DNA from: Gracilibacillus sp. YIM 98692
GTDB lineage: Bacteria; Bacillota; Bacilli; Bacillales; Amphibacillaceae
Reading direction: 5' to 3'
Length of the DNA stretch: 64,000 nt
Assembly (NCBI RefSeq): GCF_010993965.1
Contig: NZ_WIXM01000001.1
Coordinates: forward strand, 124,001-188,000
The position numbers were made by a program, and so were the translations under genes. Of the stretch, positions 51,755-60,550 are shown piece by piece (the first letter of the stretch is position 1; each line of letters opens with the position of its first letter). The notes beneath the pieces were generated by a model. That model saw only the letters and a list, made by a program, of their open reading frames with translations, was not told the DNA's origin and did not search any database.

Positions 51755-52810
51755 TTAAATCGTCCATTGATCATGAACAATCGCTACCAACTTCCATTCA
51801 TTCGAATCCATTTTTTCAAAAACAAGGTTGAGACTAGCCCAATCCATCCCTCCGGACTCCTCTGGCGGAATATGAAATTCCACTACATCTGCATCAGGAA
51901 AAACTTCATCGATATTATTTACCATGTTTCCTCGCTGCTTCCTTTCATTGATGAGAACTTCATCTGCTTCTTCCAGATAATTTTTATCATAGATAAACTC
52001 TTCATAGTATTCACTTGGAGTAAATTCAATGACTTTGCCGCTTCCGTCATATATTCCCCAAGTATACACCTTGTTATTTTCAAAAAAGGATGCAACTTCC
52101 TCTTGTTCAAACACAACCGCGTCTTCAGTTACATGGACATACGGAGAAAACAGAACACCTTTTTCAGGATGAACATAGTTAGCTAAATTCTGAAAATCTT
52201 GTCTAGCAATAGCATCTAATACATTTTCTGCAGTACTCGTCAGTTGAGTATCCTTTTTATCTGTTTGCTCACTTACTTCCTCGTATTCGATCTCATCCAC
52301 TATCCATTTCTCATCTAGGTATTTCGCATGGTAAGTGAAAATGCCATGACCTACTAATTCATTGTTTCTTTCCTGTATAATCTTCACGTGTTTGTCTGAT
52401 ACCGTTTCAACCGTAAATGCTTTTTCTGTATCTAACCATGTCGGACCGTCCTTCGGTATGACATAAAGACCATCTTCCTTTTCTTCAAAGTAAGTGTCCG
52501 TCATCCACTCTGCTAGATCTGCGGACATGACTGTTTGAAAATGTTGAGTAACTTCTTCTTTCGATTGAAATGACTCTATTTTATGATCTTCCGCCGATTC
52601 CTTAAATAAAGATACGACTGTTTCTTTATAGCTTTCCATTAATGCAAGCGCGTCACTTTCTGTCATTTCAGGTATTTGATTGCCCGTTGGTGTGCTTTCC
52701 TCCTCATTCTCGTTCGTTCCGGATTGTTCATTTTCTTTTGGCTCTACATTTTCACCACAAGCCGAAACTAAGAAAAGAAAAACAAGACTTAATAAGGCTA
52801 ATTTCTTCAT
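51755..52810 (-). CDS. Lipoprotein of unknown function
   Basis: A 351-residue secreted lipoprotein: signal KKLALLSLVFLFLVSACGE with lipobox VSAC, then an acidic, low-complexity linker (about 25-50). The body contains two copies of a similar alpha/beta fold: ESYKETVVSLFKESAEDHKI and ENVLDAIARQDFQNLANYVHP, the second typical of NTF2-like or extracellular sensor domains. GGGGG precedes the ATG. Related lipoprotein genes lie on both sides. Function unknown. Confidence 0.78.
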   Translation of the reverse strand: MKKLALLSLVFLFLVSACGENVEPKENEQSGTNENEEESTPTGNQIPEMTESDALALMESYKETVVSLFKESAEDHKIESFQSKEEVTQHFQTVMSADLAEWMTDTYFEEKEDGLYVIPKDGPTWLDTEKAFTVETVSDKHVKIIQERNNELVGHGIFTYHAKYLDEKWIVDEIEYEEVSEQTDKKDTQLTSTAENVLDAIARQDFQNLANYVHPEKGVLFSPYVHVTEDAVVFEQEEVASFFENNKVYTWGIYDGSGKVIEFTPSEYYEEFIYDKNYLEEADEVLINERKQRGNMVNNIDEVFPDADVVEFHIPPEESGGMDWASLNLVFEKMDSNEWKLVAIVHDQWTI

Positions 52811-52908
52811 TAGAAATCCCCCTTTCTTTTATAACATTAGACGTTCCAAACATTTCTACGTTACACCCAATGAAACCATCCTGGAAAATCTTTTTTTATA
52901 GGCTCCTA

Positions 52909-53775
52909 TTATTTATCAAATTTTTGAACAGATAAAATGTCTGCACTTTTCGCATCTATCGTTATTTCGATTCTATGTGGAGAGGAACCAAGTTTTGATA
53001 CATAACGGATATGCCATTTTCCATCTTCAAATTGAACTTGTTTTTCTTCCTGATACACCCCGTTTTTCATGCTTTTATATTCCTCTTTATTTGTTTTGTG
53101 CCAGCCGTCATACCATTTTACAAAATATTCATTACTTTCTATTTTGGCAATGGATTCACCCGAATGATTTTGCATCCACTTTTGTACTTCTTTATGCTGG
53201 ATGGCAAGCTGCTCGGCTTTTTCGATAGAAATCATGTCATATTCAGTACCTTCTATTGTAATCTGTGTATGGACTTCCATTGCTTCTTCCCAACTACGCT
53301 CCTTTGGGCGAAACTGAATGACTACATCATAAGCTCCTGAAGAAGCAGGGATGAAAGAAGTTTGAACACGTTCTTTCGTTAAAAATATTCCTTCTTCTGA
53401 CACGGTTTCCTTTGGCATTAAGCTTTCTGTATGGATATCATCTGTGCATTCTTTCGGTTGATCGGATAACTTTTGTTTGATATGACGGCCTGTTTCCTTA
53501 GAAATGATCTGAATGTTGAAATGCGAAATACAAGTGGAACTCCCCGCATAGTACTCCATCGTTTCCTCCCCGATGTTTTGCACTTGTGCTTTTACGATGA
53601 TTTCATCTTTTAAATGAAAAGCTTTCTTGTTAACTTGAATTTGAAATTGGAGATCTGCTTTCGTTTCTTCGTAAATCAGTGTATTTGATTTATTTTCAGT
53701 AGTTGTGTCTGAAGTTTTTGTCCCACAGCTAAATAGTAAAATAATTAATAGGAAAATGAAGGGGTGAAATTTCAT
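52909..53775 (-). CDS. Secreted lipoprotein with an Ig-like/BsuPI-like domain
   Basis: A 288-residue protein with signal HPFIFLLIILLFSCG (lipobox LFSC). Residues about 40-170 form a beta-rich stretch (LKDEIIVKAQVQNIGEETMEYYAG; GAYDVVIQFRPKERSWEE), reminiscent of BsuPI-type intracellular protease inhibitor or Ig-like domains. The C-terminal part looks like a PepSY-type region (GKWHIRYVSKLGSSPHRIEITIDAKSADIL). These domain readings are suggestions. AAAGGAG precedes the ATG. It is upstream of the other lipoprotein gene on the same strand. Confidence 0.7.
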   Translation of the reverse strand: MKFHPFIFLLIILLFSCGTKTSDTTTENKSNTLIYEETKADLQFQIQVNKKAFHLKDEIIVKAQVQNIGEETMEYYAGSSTCISHFNIQIISKETGRHIKQKLSDQPKECTDDIHTESLMPKETVSEEGIFLTKERVQTSFIPASSGAYDVVIQFRPKERSWEEAMEVHTQITIEGTEYDMISIEKAEQLAIQHKEVQKWMQNHSGESIAKIESNEYFVKWYDGWHKTNKEEYKSMKNGVYQEEKQVQFEDGKWHIRYVSKLGSSPHRIEITIDAKSADILSVQKFDK

Positions 53776-53867
53776 TATGGCAATCTCCTTTTACTTTTTA
53801 TACATTAGTCGCTATTTCTATCTAAAAGTTTCACAGCGAAATCAAGCAATTATGTATAAGAAAGAAA

Positions 53868-53894
53868 AAAAGCTCGGCTTATGATCCGAGCTTT
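53868..53894 (-). terminator. Terminator of the 53896 gene
   Basis: AAAGCTCGG and CCGAGCTTT close an eight-base loop, flanked by T-tracts on both strands. Confidence 0.85.
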
Positions 53895-53895
53895 T

Positions 53896-54159
53896 CTAGT
53901 GATACAAAGACTTTATTTCATTAAGGTCTCCTATGAGTTCCATGACTTCTTCCTGGCTTAGATGAAATGGCAGTTGATCATATAACGTAATAATCTGTCC
54001 ATCATCTTGATGCTTATGTTTATCTAAATACTCATACAAACTGTCGATCTGGCTTTTTTTGAGTGTGGATTCCGTATAAAAGTGTTTCACTCTTTGTAAA
54101 GAAAACTCATTATTTGGCTGATCAAAATGCCCAGAAATAATCTTACCTGAAAGTTCCAT
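53896..54159 (-). CDS. Small protein of unknown function
   Basis: The frame extends 16 codons further upstream, but only the ATG at 54159 has a plausible RBS (GCGGGG, eight bases). This gives 87 residues: MELSGKIISGHFDQPNNEFS, then a helical HFYTESTLKKSQIDSLYEYLD and LSQEEVMELIGDLNEIKSLYH. No membrane segment, signal or known motif. It is monocistronic with its own terminator. The stretch 54208-54577 holds AT-rich promoter-like sequence of the next gene and nothing else recognisable. Confidence 0.6.
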   Translation of the reverse strand: MELSGKIISGHFDQPNNEFSLQRVKHFYTESTLKKSQIDSLYEYLDKHKHQDDGQIITLYDQLPFHLSQEEVMELIGDLNEIKSLYH

Positions 54160-54577
54160 ATGTCCAACCCCGCTTTGATCCATATTTTTAAAAAAGTGCT
54201 TATTCACTAACTGTGCTATTAGACACTATGTATGCTTAAAGTATGTACAACATCCAATCAATTGATGCATAGAGAGAACTGATTAGGAGTTATGAAACAT
54301 AATATTCTAAACTCCTTAAATGAATAAGACCTTCACATAATAATTTATTGGTATGTAAAGAATAACAAAGAAATTTTTTGGTATGATATGAAAAGCAACT
54401 TGCTAAGATAAGTTCTAAAATACAAATAAACTGTTCCTAAATTAGTTAGAGATATTCTGGGAATAAATGCAAGAGACCAAATTGCTAGATAAAATAATAA
54501 TAAGTATAACTAAATTAGAAAATTTTAAATCGTTACGATTAAAAATGAATAGAACTGGCATGAAAAGGATGATAACT

Positions 54578-55582
54578 TTGGAAACAGAACGTGATATAAA
54601 ACTTACATCAGCAGAATTATCAGGACTTTGGACAACCTATATGAATGATAGTATGGCAATACCAGTTATTGATTATTATTTAAAGCACACAACAGATGTG
54701 GAAATCAAAGGTGTTTTAGAATCTGCAAAAAGTGTATCAAAGGAGCATCTTATAGAAATCACGTCAATTTTTAATAACGAAAAATGCCCTATACCTCATG
54801 GTTTTAGTGAAGATGATGTCAATTTATCAGCACCACAATTATTTTCAGAAAGTTTCCATCTTGTATATATGTATTATATGGGGAAATCAGGTATGGAAGC
54901 ATATTCAATGGCTTTATCTTTTGCTGCTCGTCACGACATACTAGAACTGTTTAAGAAATATTGGATGCAATCAGAAAAAATTATGAAACATTCACTAGAA
55001 ATTTTGTTATCTAGAGGGCTTTTTACAAGACCTCCATATATGCCAATGCCTCAAGAAGTCGAATATGTAAAAAAGAAAAACTATTTAAATGGCTGGTTTG
55101 GTGGGAAACGACCACTTAATGCAGTTGAAGCTACCCATGTTTTTGGTAATATGAAAACTAATGAAATGGGTAAGACATTAATCACTGGTTTTGCCCAAGT
55201 AGCAAAATCATCACAAGTTCGTGAATTTTTTTTACGAGGGAAGAAAATATCAACAAAACATACTGGAATTTTTAGTTCTCTTCTTCAAGAAAGTGATTTG
55301 CCAGCTACGATGACGGCTGATGCCACAGTTTTACCTTCAAAGGAATCGCCATTTTCAGATAAATTAATGATGTATCATATTAATTCGATGATTTCAATTG
55401 GGATAGGAAAATATGGTCTAGCGATGTCCGTTAGTATGAGGCATGACTTAGCACTACAATATGGGAGGTTACTTGCTGAGATTGGTACTTATGCAGAAGA
55501 TGGTGCAGATATTATGATTGAAAACAGTTGGATGGAGCAACCACCACAAATTCCAAACTATGATGATGTAAATTCTAAATAA
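54578..55582 (+). CDS. DUF3231 protein
   Basis: The frame is open from 54467, but I place the start at TTG 54578, with AAAAGG about eight bases upstream, giving 334 residues that open ETERDIKLTSAELSGLW, the normal DUF3231 beginning. The protein has two ferritin-like four-helix repeats, each with YYLKHTTDVEIKGVLESA or GMEAYSMALSFAARHDI-type helices. The family is spore-former specific and uncharacterised. The gene is alone, and the following 371 bp (55583-55953) show no convincing gene, only a decayed-looking minus-strand frame of about 40 codons. Confidence 0.85.
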   Translation: METERDIKLTSAELSGLWTTYMNDSMAIPVIDYYLKHTTDVEIKGVLESAKSVSKEHLIEITSIFNNEKCPIPHGFSEDDVNLSAPQLFSESFHLVYMYYMGKSGMEAYSMALSFAARHDILELFKKYWMQSEKIMKHSLEILLSRGLFTRPPYMPMPQEVEYVKKKNYLNGWFGGKRPLNAVEATHVFGNMKTNEMGKTLITGFAQVAKSSQVREFFLRGKKISTKHTGIFSSLLQESDLPATMTADATVLPSKESPFSDKLMMYHINSMISIGIGKYGLAMSVSMRHDLALQYGRLLAEIGTYAEDGADIMIENSWMEQPPQIPNYDDVNSK

Positions 55583-55953
55583 ACTAAGGATACTAAAAAA
55601 GAGTTCAAGTCATTATTCAAAATAAGGTGAGTTCCTTACGGTTTTAATCTTATTACAAAATCCCATTTCTTTTACTTAAATAATATTCCAATCTCTTTCT
55701 TGAAGATAAGTACCTGTTAATACAAGATAAACTCCTTCTCGTAGCTTTTTTATATTTAAAAGTATAGAAAAAAGCAAGGGTTCTATCCATGTATTGATTA
55801 GCTGTCAAAAGATGCGGACTTAAAATCATGGAAAATATAGAAAAGGAAAAATCCATTTTATAAACACATATAAAATAGGAATAAGTATGATGCTTGCTAA
55901 AGAATAAAACTTATTATCACTTTGACTGCACATCCTCTTTCTTTAGAATTCCT

Positions 55954-56748
55954 TTAAAAGATAGATGTGAGCAATGGAAGTACAAAATGCAGCATCAAAT
56001 CTGCTGTCATGTGTGAGATTATGGCGTATTCAAGGCCTTTTTTCCAATATAAAAAGCCAAATCCAAGCCCGGCAAATCCATTTCCTAATACAATAAAGGT
56101 AACAACCCAAAACGTTAGTCCACCGTATATAGATTGAGCTAAAGGTAAATGCCCCAACGCAAAAGCAAATGCGGCAATGATAATCGATATATAGTAAATC
56201 CAAGCTGGTATTGAATCACTAGTTCGTGCAAAAATGCTGCTTAAAATCCATACTACCAGAGTCATGAGCCCAAACCTCATAATGAGTTCTTCCGATATAC
56301 CACCTTGAAATACGGTAGTAATGCCTACCCACCAAGTCATATCTGTGTTTTGATTGATTTCAATGAATTGAGGTATTTTTTGTGAAAATACGGTTGATAT
56401 CATGATTGAAATAACAATGGTCGAACCTATCCCCCACAGTATGGAAAACCATACATATCGTTTATCCCACTTAGTTTTTTTCGTCTTATCAAATAAGGAT
56501 TGGATCCAATCCCATTTTAGTCCAACCTTCGATGCTAATAACACCCCAATAAGAGAGAAAACAATGGCCATGACAATGATATTAATACCATTCCCTAAAA
56601 CATATTGAGCAGGGGTTATTGGTACCCCCATTTGATTTATGTTTTCGATGACAGGCTTTGACATTTGTAACATATAAGGAATAGAAATGAGATACGATAT
56701 GATAGCGACTAATGTAAAATAGACAACATATTTCAGTTTTCTTTTCAT
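55954..56748 (-). CDS. CPBP-family intramembrane metalloprotease (CAAX protease-like)
   Basis: A 264-residue membrane protein with about seven helices. The three CPBP motifs are present: GISEELIMRFG (paired Glu), FALGHLP (His) and ISHMTADLMLH (His). In Firmicutes these relate to bacteriocin self-immunity or regulated proteolysis, but no bacteriocin gene is near. The start follows GGAGAAG at normal spacing. Monocistronic or downstream of the 56913 gene. Confidence 0.88.
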   Translation of the reverse strand: MKRKLKYVVYFTLVAIISYLISIPYMLQMSKPVIENINQMGVPITPAQYVLGNGINIIVMAIVFSLIGVLLASKVGLKWDWIQSLFDKTKKTKWDKRYVWFSILWGIGSTIVISIMISTVFSQKIPQFIEINQNTDMTWWVGITTVFQGGISEELIMRFGLMTLVVWILSSIFARTSDSIPAWIYYISIIIAAFAFALGHLPLAQSIYGGLTFWVVTFIVLGNGFAGLGFGFLYWKKGLEYAIISHMTADLMLHFVLPLLTSIF

Positions 56749-56825
56749 GAAAACTTCTCCTTTCTCTTTATAGACATTTTATATTCTCTTATCTTTCATC
56801 ATAATGTAAATATTTTCTTTTTTAA

Positions 56826-56861
56826 ACAAAAAAACGTTCCTCTATTACTTAGAGAAACGCT
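56826..56861 (-). terminator. Terminator of the 56913 gene
   Basis: On the minus strand AGCGTTTCTCT and AGAGGAACGTT pair around an eight-base loop and are followed by TTTTTTTG. Confidence 0.75.
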
Positions 56862-56912
56862 ACTTTTTGAAAGTATAGGTTAAGTATCATAGAGCATGAA
56901 GAAAACTTTCTT

Positions 56913-57230
56913 TCATCCTTGTGTTTTATTGGAACGGTCACCTTTTTTACGAGAAGCTTGATGTGTTTTTCTCATTCTAATCAGATACATTGATTGTCCC
57001 AATGAAAAAAGGATGAGTACTCCAATAACGACCAATGACTCTAAAAAGGTTCCATTTGCCATAATACTGATCACAATGCCAATTGCTATCGCAAAAGCAA
57101 TACTAGGAATGATTAAGACGCTTTTGTGTTCAGCATAATCCATATTTTTAATATATTTGAACGCAAATAACGTGATAACGCCAAATATGATAATACAAGA
57201 TAAAACAAAAATAATAGCATCCATTCTCAA
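56913..57230 (-). CDS. Small membrane protein with three helices
   Basis: A roughly 105-residue protein with hydrophobic segments at about 5-25, 40-60 and 67-87 and a basic, hydrophilic tail ending HQASRKKGDRSNKTQG. The start is probably TTG at 57230, eight bases after GGAGG; the ATG two codons later is possible. No family recognised. Confidence 0.6.
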   Translation of the reverse strand: MRMDAIIFVLSCIIIFGVITLFAFKYIKNMDYAEHKSVLIIPSIAFAIAIGIVISIMANGTFLESLVVIGVLILFSLGQSMYLIRMRKTHQASRKKGDRSNKTQG

Positions 57231-57430
57231 CGTAAAATCCTCCAACGATAATGATTAGTACTGATATATAATTTTCGCACTTTCCATAAACTAATATACC
57301 CATCAGTACCATAACATAAGATTTTTAATCCAAAAACTTCTCACTTAAGATGCTTGATAAATTTTCCTCTTATTTTTTCAAGTATGTTACAAACAATAAA
57401 AAATAAAGAATAGATAAGGAAGTGATATGA

Positions 57431-57589
57431 GTGGCTGAGAATAATAATTCTGAAGAGATTCATCAAATTCTAGACAGAGCAAAAGACGAAGAGAAGAATA
57501 TGAAGAAAGCAAGAAGAGTAGTAGAAGATGCAAAGGGTGAAATGAATCCAGAGCGAAAGCAAGAAGATAAAGCGGAAGATAAGATCTAG
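57431..57589 (+). CDS. Small highly charged helical protein, 52 residues
   Basis: GTG at 57431 with AAGGAAG upstream opens AENNNSEEIHQILDRAKDEE and ends KQEDKAEDKI before TAG at 57587. More than half of the residues are charged, with a single predicted helix. A perfect terminator follows at once. The RBS, the codon pattern and the terminator support a real gene. It resembles small stress or spore proteins of Bacillus in composition only. Confidence 0.65.
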   Translation: MAENNNSEEIHQILDRAKDEEKNMKKARRVVEDAKGEMNPERKQEDKAEDKI

Positions 57590-57594
57590 AAATA

Positions 57595-57629
57595 AAAAGG
57601 TAAGAAGGTATGAAGCTTTCTTACCTTTT
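57595..57629 (+). terminator. Terminator of the small charged protein gene
   Basis: AAAAGGTAAGAA and TTCTTACCTTTT form a 12-bp stem around an 11-base loop. Confidence 0.85.
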
Positions 57630-57657
57630 AACTGCTCAAAGCATCTAAGAAAGCAAA

Positions 57658-57675
57658 AGGCCCCACATGGGACCT
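57658..57675 (-). terminator. Short hairpin downstream of the alpha-galactosidase gene
   Basis: On the minus strand AGGTCCCA and TGGGGCCT pair with a bulge, followed by TTTTGC. It is 117 bp beyond the stop. Confidence 0.5.
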
Positions 57676-57791
57676 ACTAACAACATTCGCTTCTACCTAA
57701 TAGTACTAAGCCTTCTCCTTCAGCTGCTTCTTGTTTATCCAATATCTTTAACAGTAGGGAATATTTATGCAATTTTCAACGCCATAGGTTT

Positions 57792-59279
57792 TTAAAAATC
57801 CCCTTTATCCGCTTCTCCTGCGTTCGCTTTAGACTGTTCTCGATTTTCGGCCATCTCCTCAACGGACTTCACTTTTAATCTAGCAGCACCTTGATAGTCT
57901 TTGGTAGGAATACGTTCCTCTGTTTGCAGCCTTACTTCTGCACTTGCAATGGCTTCTTGATATTGCGTTAGCCATTGTTTTTGCGCAACTAACATTTCAT
58001 CTACCATTTGCCAAATTTCTTTTGGATTGCATACAGCACCAACTAATGGATCCATCATCATCGCTTGTCTTAGCAAATAATCATCGCCATGTACCGCTGC
58101 TTCTACTGCTAATCGTTGAACCGAAATACTGACATTACAAACTGCCGCAGGTCCCATCGGTAAATCTCCAACATATGGCATGTTGATCCCATTCCGATCG
58201 ACATAACCAGGTGCTTCAATAATCGCGTCATCCGGCAGATTGGTGATAATGCCGTTATTTACTCGGTTAAAATGTCCTCGATAAATTTTTCCCGTTTCCA
58301 GACCTTCCAGAATATAAGAGCCATGTTCTTGACCTCTATTCTCTTCTTTATACTCAAACGCTGGCTCCTTTAACCAATTAGGAAAATCAGTTTCAAACCA
58401 ATTTCTTCCTTCTGTACAAACTCTTAAGTAACCACCTGTTTCCCCATTGATCCATCTGCTGAGGTCAATCCATTCATGAATCTCTTCAGGCCGTTTACGA
58501 TACCATGGCACATATTCACTTAAATGCCCATTTGATTCCGTACTGAAATACCCGAAGCGCCTCAACATATCGATACGCACTTTTTCTTCGTCTTTATAGG
58601 TTGGATGCTCTTCAAATGCTTCCAATAAATCTCCAGTTCGATCAACACCATTTGTCTTCGCTTCTACATACCAAGTTTGGTGGTTGATCCCTGCACAAAT
58701 AATATCGACTTCTTCCTTTTCTTTGCCTAATACATTAGCAATTTGCTTATGACCATTTTGCACCCCATGGCATAGTCCTACTGTATTGACACGACCATAT
58801 TTCTGACATGCCCAAGTCATCATCGCCATTGGATTGGCATAATTCAGCAGAAGCACATCTGGATCCGCTTCCTCGCGAATATCTTTACAAATTTCTAACA
58901 TTTCCGCAATTCCGCGCTGTCCATACATAATCCCGCCAGCACTTAATGTATCACCAACACATTGATCCACACCGTATTTCAACGGAATTTCAATATCATG
59001 CTTAAAAGCCTCCAATCCGCCAATACGAACAACATTAAAGACATATTTGGCATCGACTAAAGCTGCCCTTCGATCAGTGGTTGCATGTATTGTAATATCT
59101 AAGCCATTTTCTTTGATATCCCGCTGACATAGCTGTGTGACCATGTCTAAATTTTTTTGGCTAATGTCCGTAAACGCTACTTCAATATCTTGAAATGCTG
59201 GAACCGATAAGATATCTCTTAACAATCCCCTCGTAAAACCAATACTCCCTGCACCGATAAAAGCAATTTTAAACGTAAT
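57792..59279 (-). CDS. melA: GH4 alpha-galactosidase (MelA-type)
   Basis: An NAD- and metal-dependent GH4 hydrolase. The open frame extends to a GTG at 59327, but that has no RBS. A perfect AAGGAGGG lies seven bases before ATT at 59277-59279, and from there the protein opens ITFKIAFIGAGSIGF, the expected GH4 start. Length is 495 residues. Conserved sites include LLLNYANPMAMMTWA, the metal Cys/His region GLCHGVQNG and GINHQTWYV. The sequence is closest in type to MelA alpha-galactosidases. A cre site lies upstream and an AraC regulator precedes it on the same strand. The ATT start is unusual; no ATG, GTG or TTG fits. Confidence 0.9.
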   Translation of the reverse strand: MTFKIAFIGAGSIGFTRGLLRDILSVPAFQDIEVAFTDISQKNLDMVTQLCQRDIKENGLDITIHATTDRRAALVDAKYVFNVVRIGGLEAFKHDIEIPLKYGVDQCVGDTLSAGGIMYGQRGIAEMLEICKDIREEADPDVLLLNYANPMAMMTWACQKYGRVNTVGLCHGVQNGHKQIANVLGKEKEEVDIICAGINHQTWYVEAKTNGVDRTGDLLEAFEEHPTYKDEEKVRIDMLRRFGYFSTESNGHLSEYVPWYRKRPEEIHEWIDLSRWINGETGGYLRVCTEGRNWFETDFPNWLKEPAFEYKEENRGQEHGSYILEGLETGKIYRGHFNRVNNGIITNLPDDAIIEAPGYVDRNGINMPYVGDLPMGPAAVCNVSISVQRLAVEAAVHGDDYLLRQAMMMDPLVGAVCNPKEIWQMVDEMLVAQKQWLTQYQEAIASAEVRLQTEERIPTKDYQGAARLKVKSVEEMAENREQSKANAGEADKGDF

Positions 59280-59327
59280 GGCTATTCCCTCCTTGATTCT
59301 TCGTAACCTAAATATACCACCCCACAC

Positions 59328-59343
59328 GTGTTATCGCTTTCAA
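59328..59343 (-). promoter_or_regulatory. cre site upstream of melA
   Basis: On the minus strand TTGAAAGCGATAACAC matches the cre consensus at all but the last base. It lies about 50 bp ahead of the proposed ATT start, so CcpA would repress melA on glucose. Confidence 0.75.
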
Positions 59344-59378
59344 AATTCTAATCCACATTGAAAATCATGTATAAAATC

Positions 59379-60221
59379 CTAACCTCTCACATCCTGAAAA
59401 TGTTGGCGGTATTGCGAAGGAGTCAATCCCGAAATTCTTTTAAATACATTGCTAAAATATTGACTCGTATTCATGCCAACATAATTAGATATTTCCGTAA
59501 CAGGGATTTCCGTTTTCGCTAATAACATTTTCGCTTTTTCCATTCTCACCTTCGTGATATATGCTTGAATCGTTATCTTCATTGATTGCTTAAATATTCG
59601 ATGTAAATAACTCGGATGAAGATGGACAATCGCTGCTAATTCCTCTACTTTCAATTCATAGTCATAGTTCTCATGAATATAAGTCAGTACCTGATTAATA
59701 TAATACTCATTTTCGTCCGACGACTGATTCATTTGATCTTCTCTATTTTTAGCAACTAACGTCAATAGTTGAATAAACAAATTATCAATCATCAGCTCAT
59801 TCCCTGGCACTCTATGGTCCAACTCTAAGACAAGCGACCGCAAATGATAATAAACATGGTCTACATCTCGTAATACAAAATAGGTTTCCTTTGCTGAAAA
59901 CATCTCCTCTAGCCGCTTATCATACTTCATTAAAGTTTGCATATTAGTAAAATGATTCGTGTCTTCCTTCCACACAAATTCAATATTTAACATTCGACTA
60001 GGAGAATCCTTATCTACTATTAATCGATGCGGCACCTGGCTATGTATAAAAATATATTGACCTTTGCGCAATTCCACCATTTTATCCTCCATTTCAATCT
60101 TACATTTTCCTCTAATCACATACATAATTTCTAACGCAAGATGTTGATGTAAAAGCATATCATGAGACTTCCACTCTTTATAATAATACTTGACTGGCTC
60201 AGGAAAAGTCTTAGACTCCAT
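59379..60221 (-). CDS. AraC-family regulator with N-terminal cupin
   Basis: A 280-residue regulator. The cupin sensor covers about residues 10-100 (HLALEIMYVIRGKCKIEMED; GQYIFIHSQVPHRLI), and the AraC double HTH covers about 180-275 (VEELAAIVHLHPSYLHRIFKQ and VTEISNYVGMNTSQYFSNVFKRISGLTPSQYRQ). It sits upstream of melA on the same strand, with about 100 bp between, and is probably its activator, as MelR/MsmR/RafR proteins are. The upstream stretch 60222-60550 holds only the terminator at 60491-60527 and no gene. Confidence 0.9.
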   Translation of the reverse strand: MESKTFPEPVKYYYKEWKSHDMLLHQHLALEIMYVIRGKCKIEMEDKMVELRKGQYIFIHSQVPHRLIVDKDSPSRMLNIEFVWKEDTNHFTNMQTLMKYDKRLEEMFSAKETYFVLRDVDHVYYHLRSLVLELDHRVPGNELMIDNLFIQLLTLVAKNREDQMNQSSDENEYYINQVLTYIHENYDYELKVEELAAIVHLHPSYLHRIFKQSMKITIQAYITKVRMEKAKMLLAKTEIPVTEISNYVGMNTSQYFSNVFKRISGLTPSQYRQHFQDVRG

Positions 60222-60490
60222 TAGAACAACACCCCCTACTTATATAATATGAAAAATCAGGTGAATAAACTAGTTATGAGGACCGTTCTTTTTTTATTTT
60301 TATCTAGAGATAAGAAAAGGTGCTTTTCGAGCCACTATTTAGCTTTTTCTCGCCACTTCCAATTCTGGCAGTATATAATATGCTCCTTTGTCCGTGCCTG
60401 CTCGCTCAAATCCTTCTCGGGAATGACGTTAAATTACGTCGCAGTTTTATGGATGTTAGGAACAAATTTTATGCTTTCTTATCTAATTAT

Positions 60491-60527
60491 AAAAAACCGT
60501 TTCCTTTCTCTTAAAAGGAAACGGCTT
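60491..60527 (-). terminator. Terminator of the 60551 gene
   Basis: CCGTTTCCTT and AAGGAAACGG form a 10-bp stem with an eight-base loop; the minus strand continues with TTTTTTATAA. Confidence 0.85.
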
Positions 60528-60550
60528 TACTCCAAAATCGACATACTCTT

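Noticed and set aside
55653-55856. A 67-codon minus-strand frame after the DUF3231 gene
   Set aside because: No RBS and basic, irregular composition. An overlapping frame reads LREGVYLVLTGTYLQERDWN, which looks like a gene fragment, but is too short to name.
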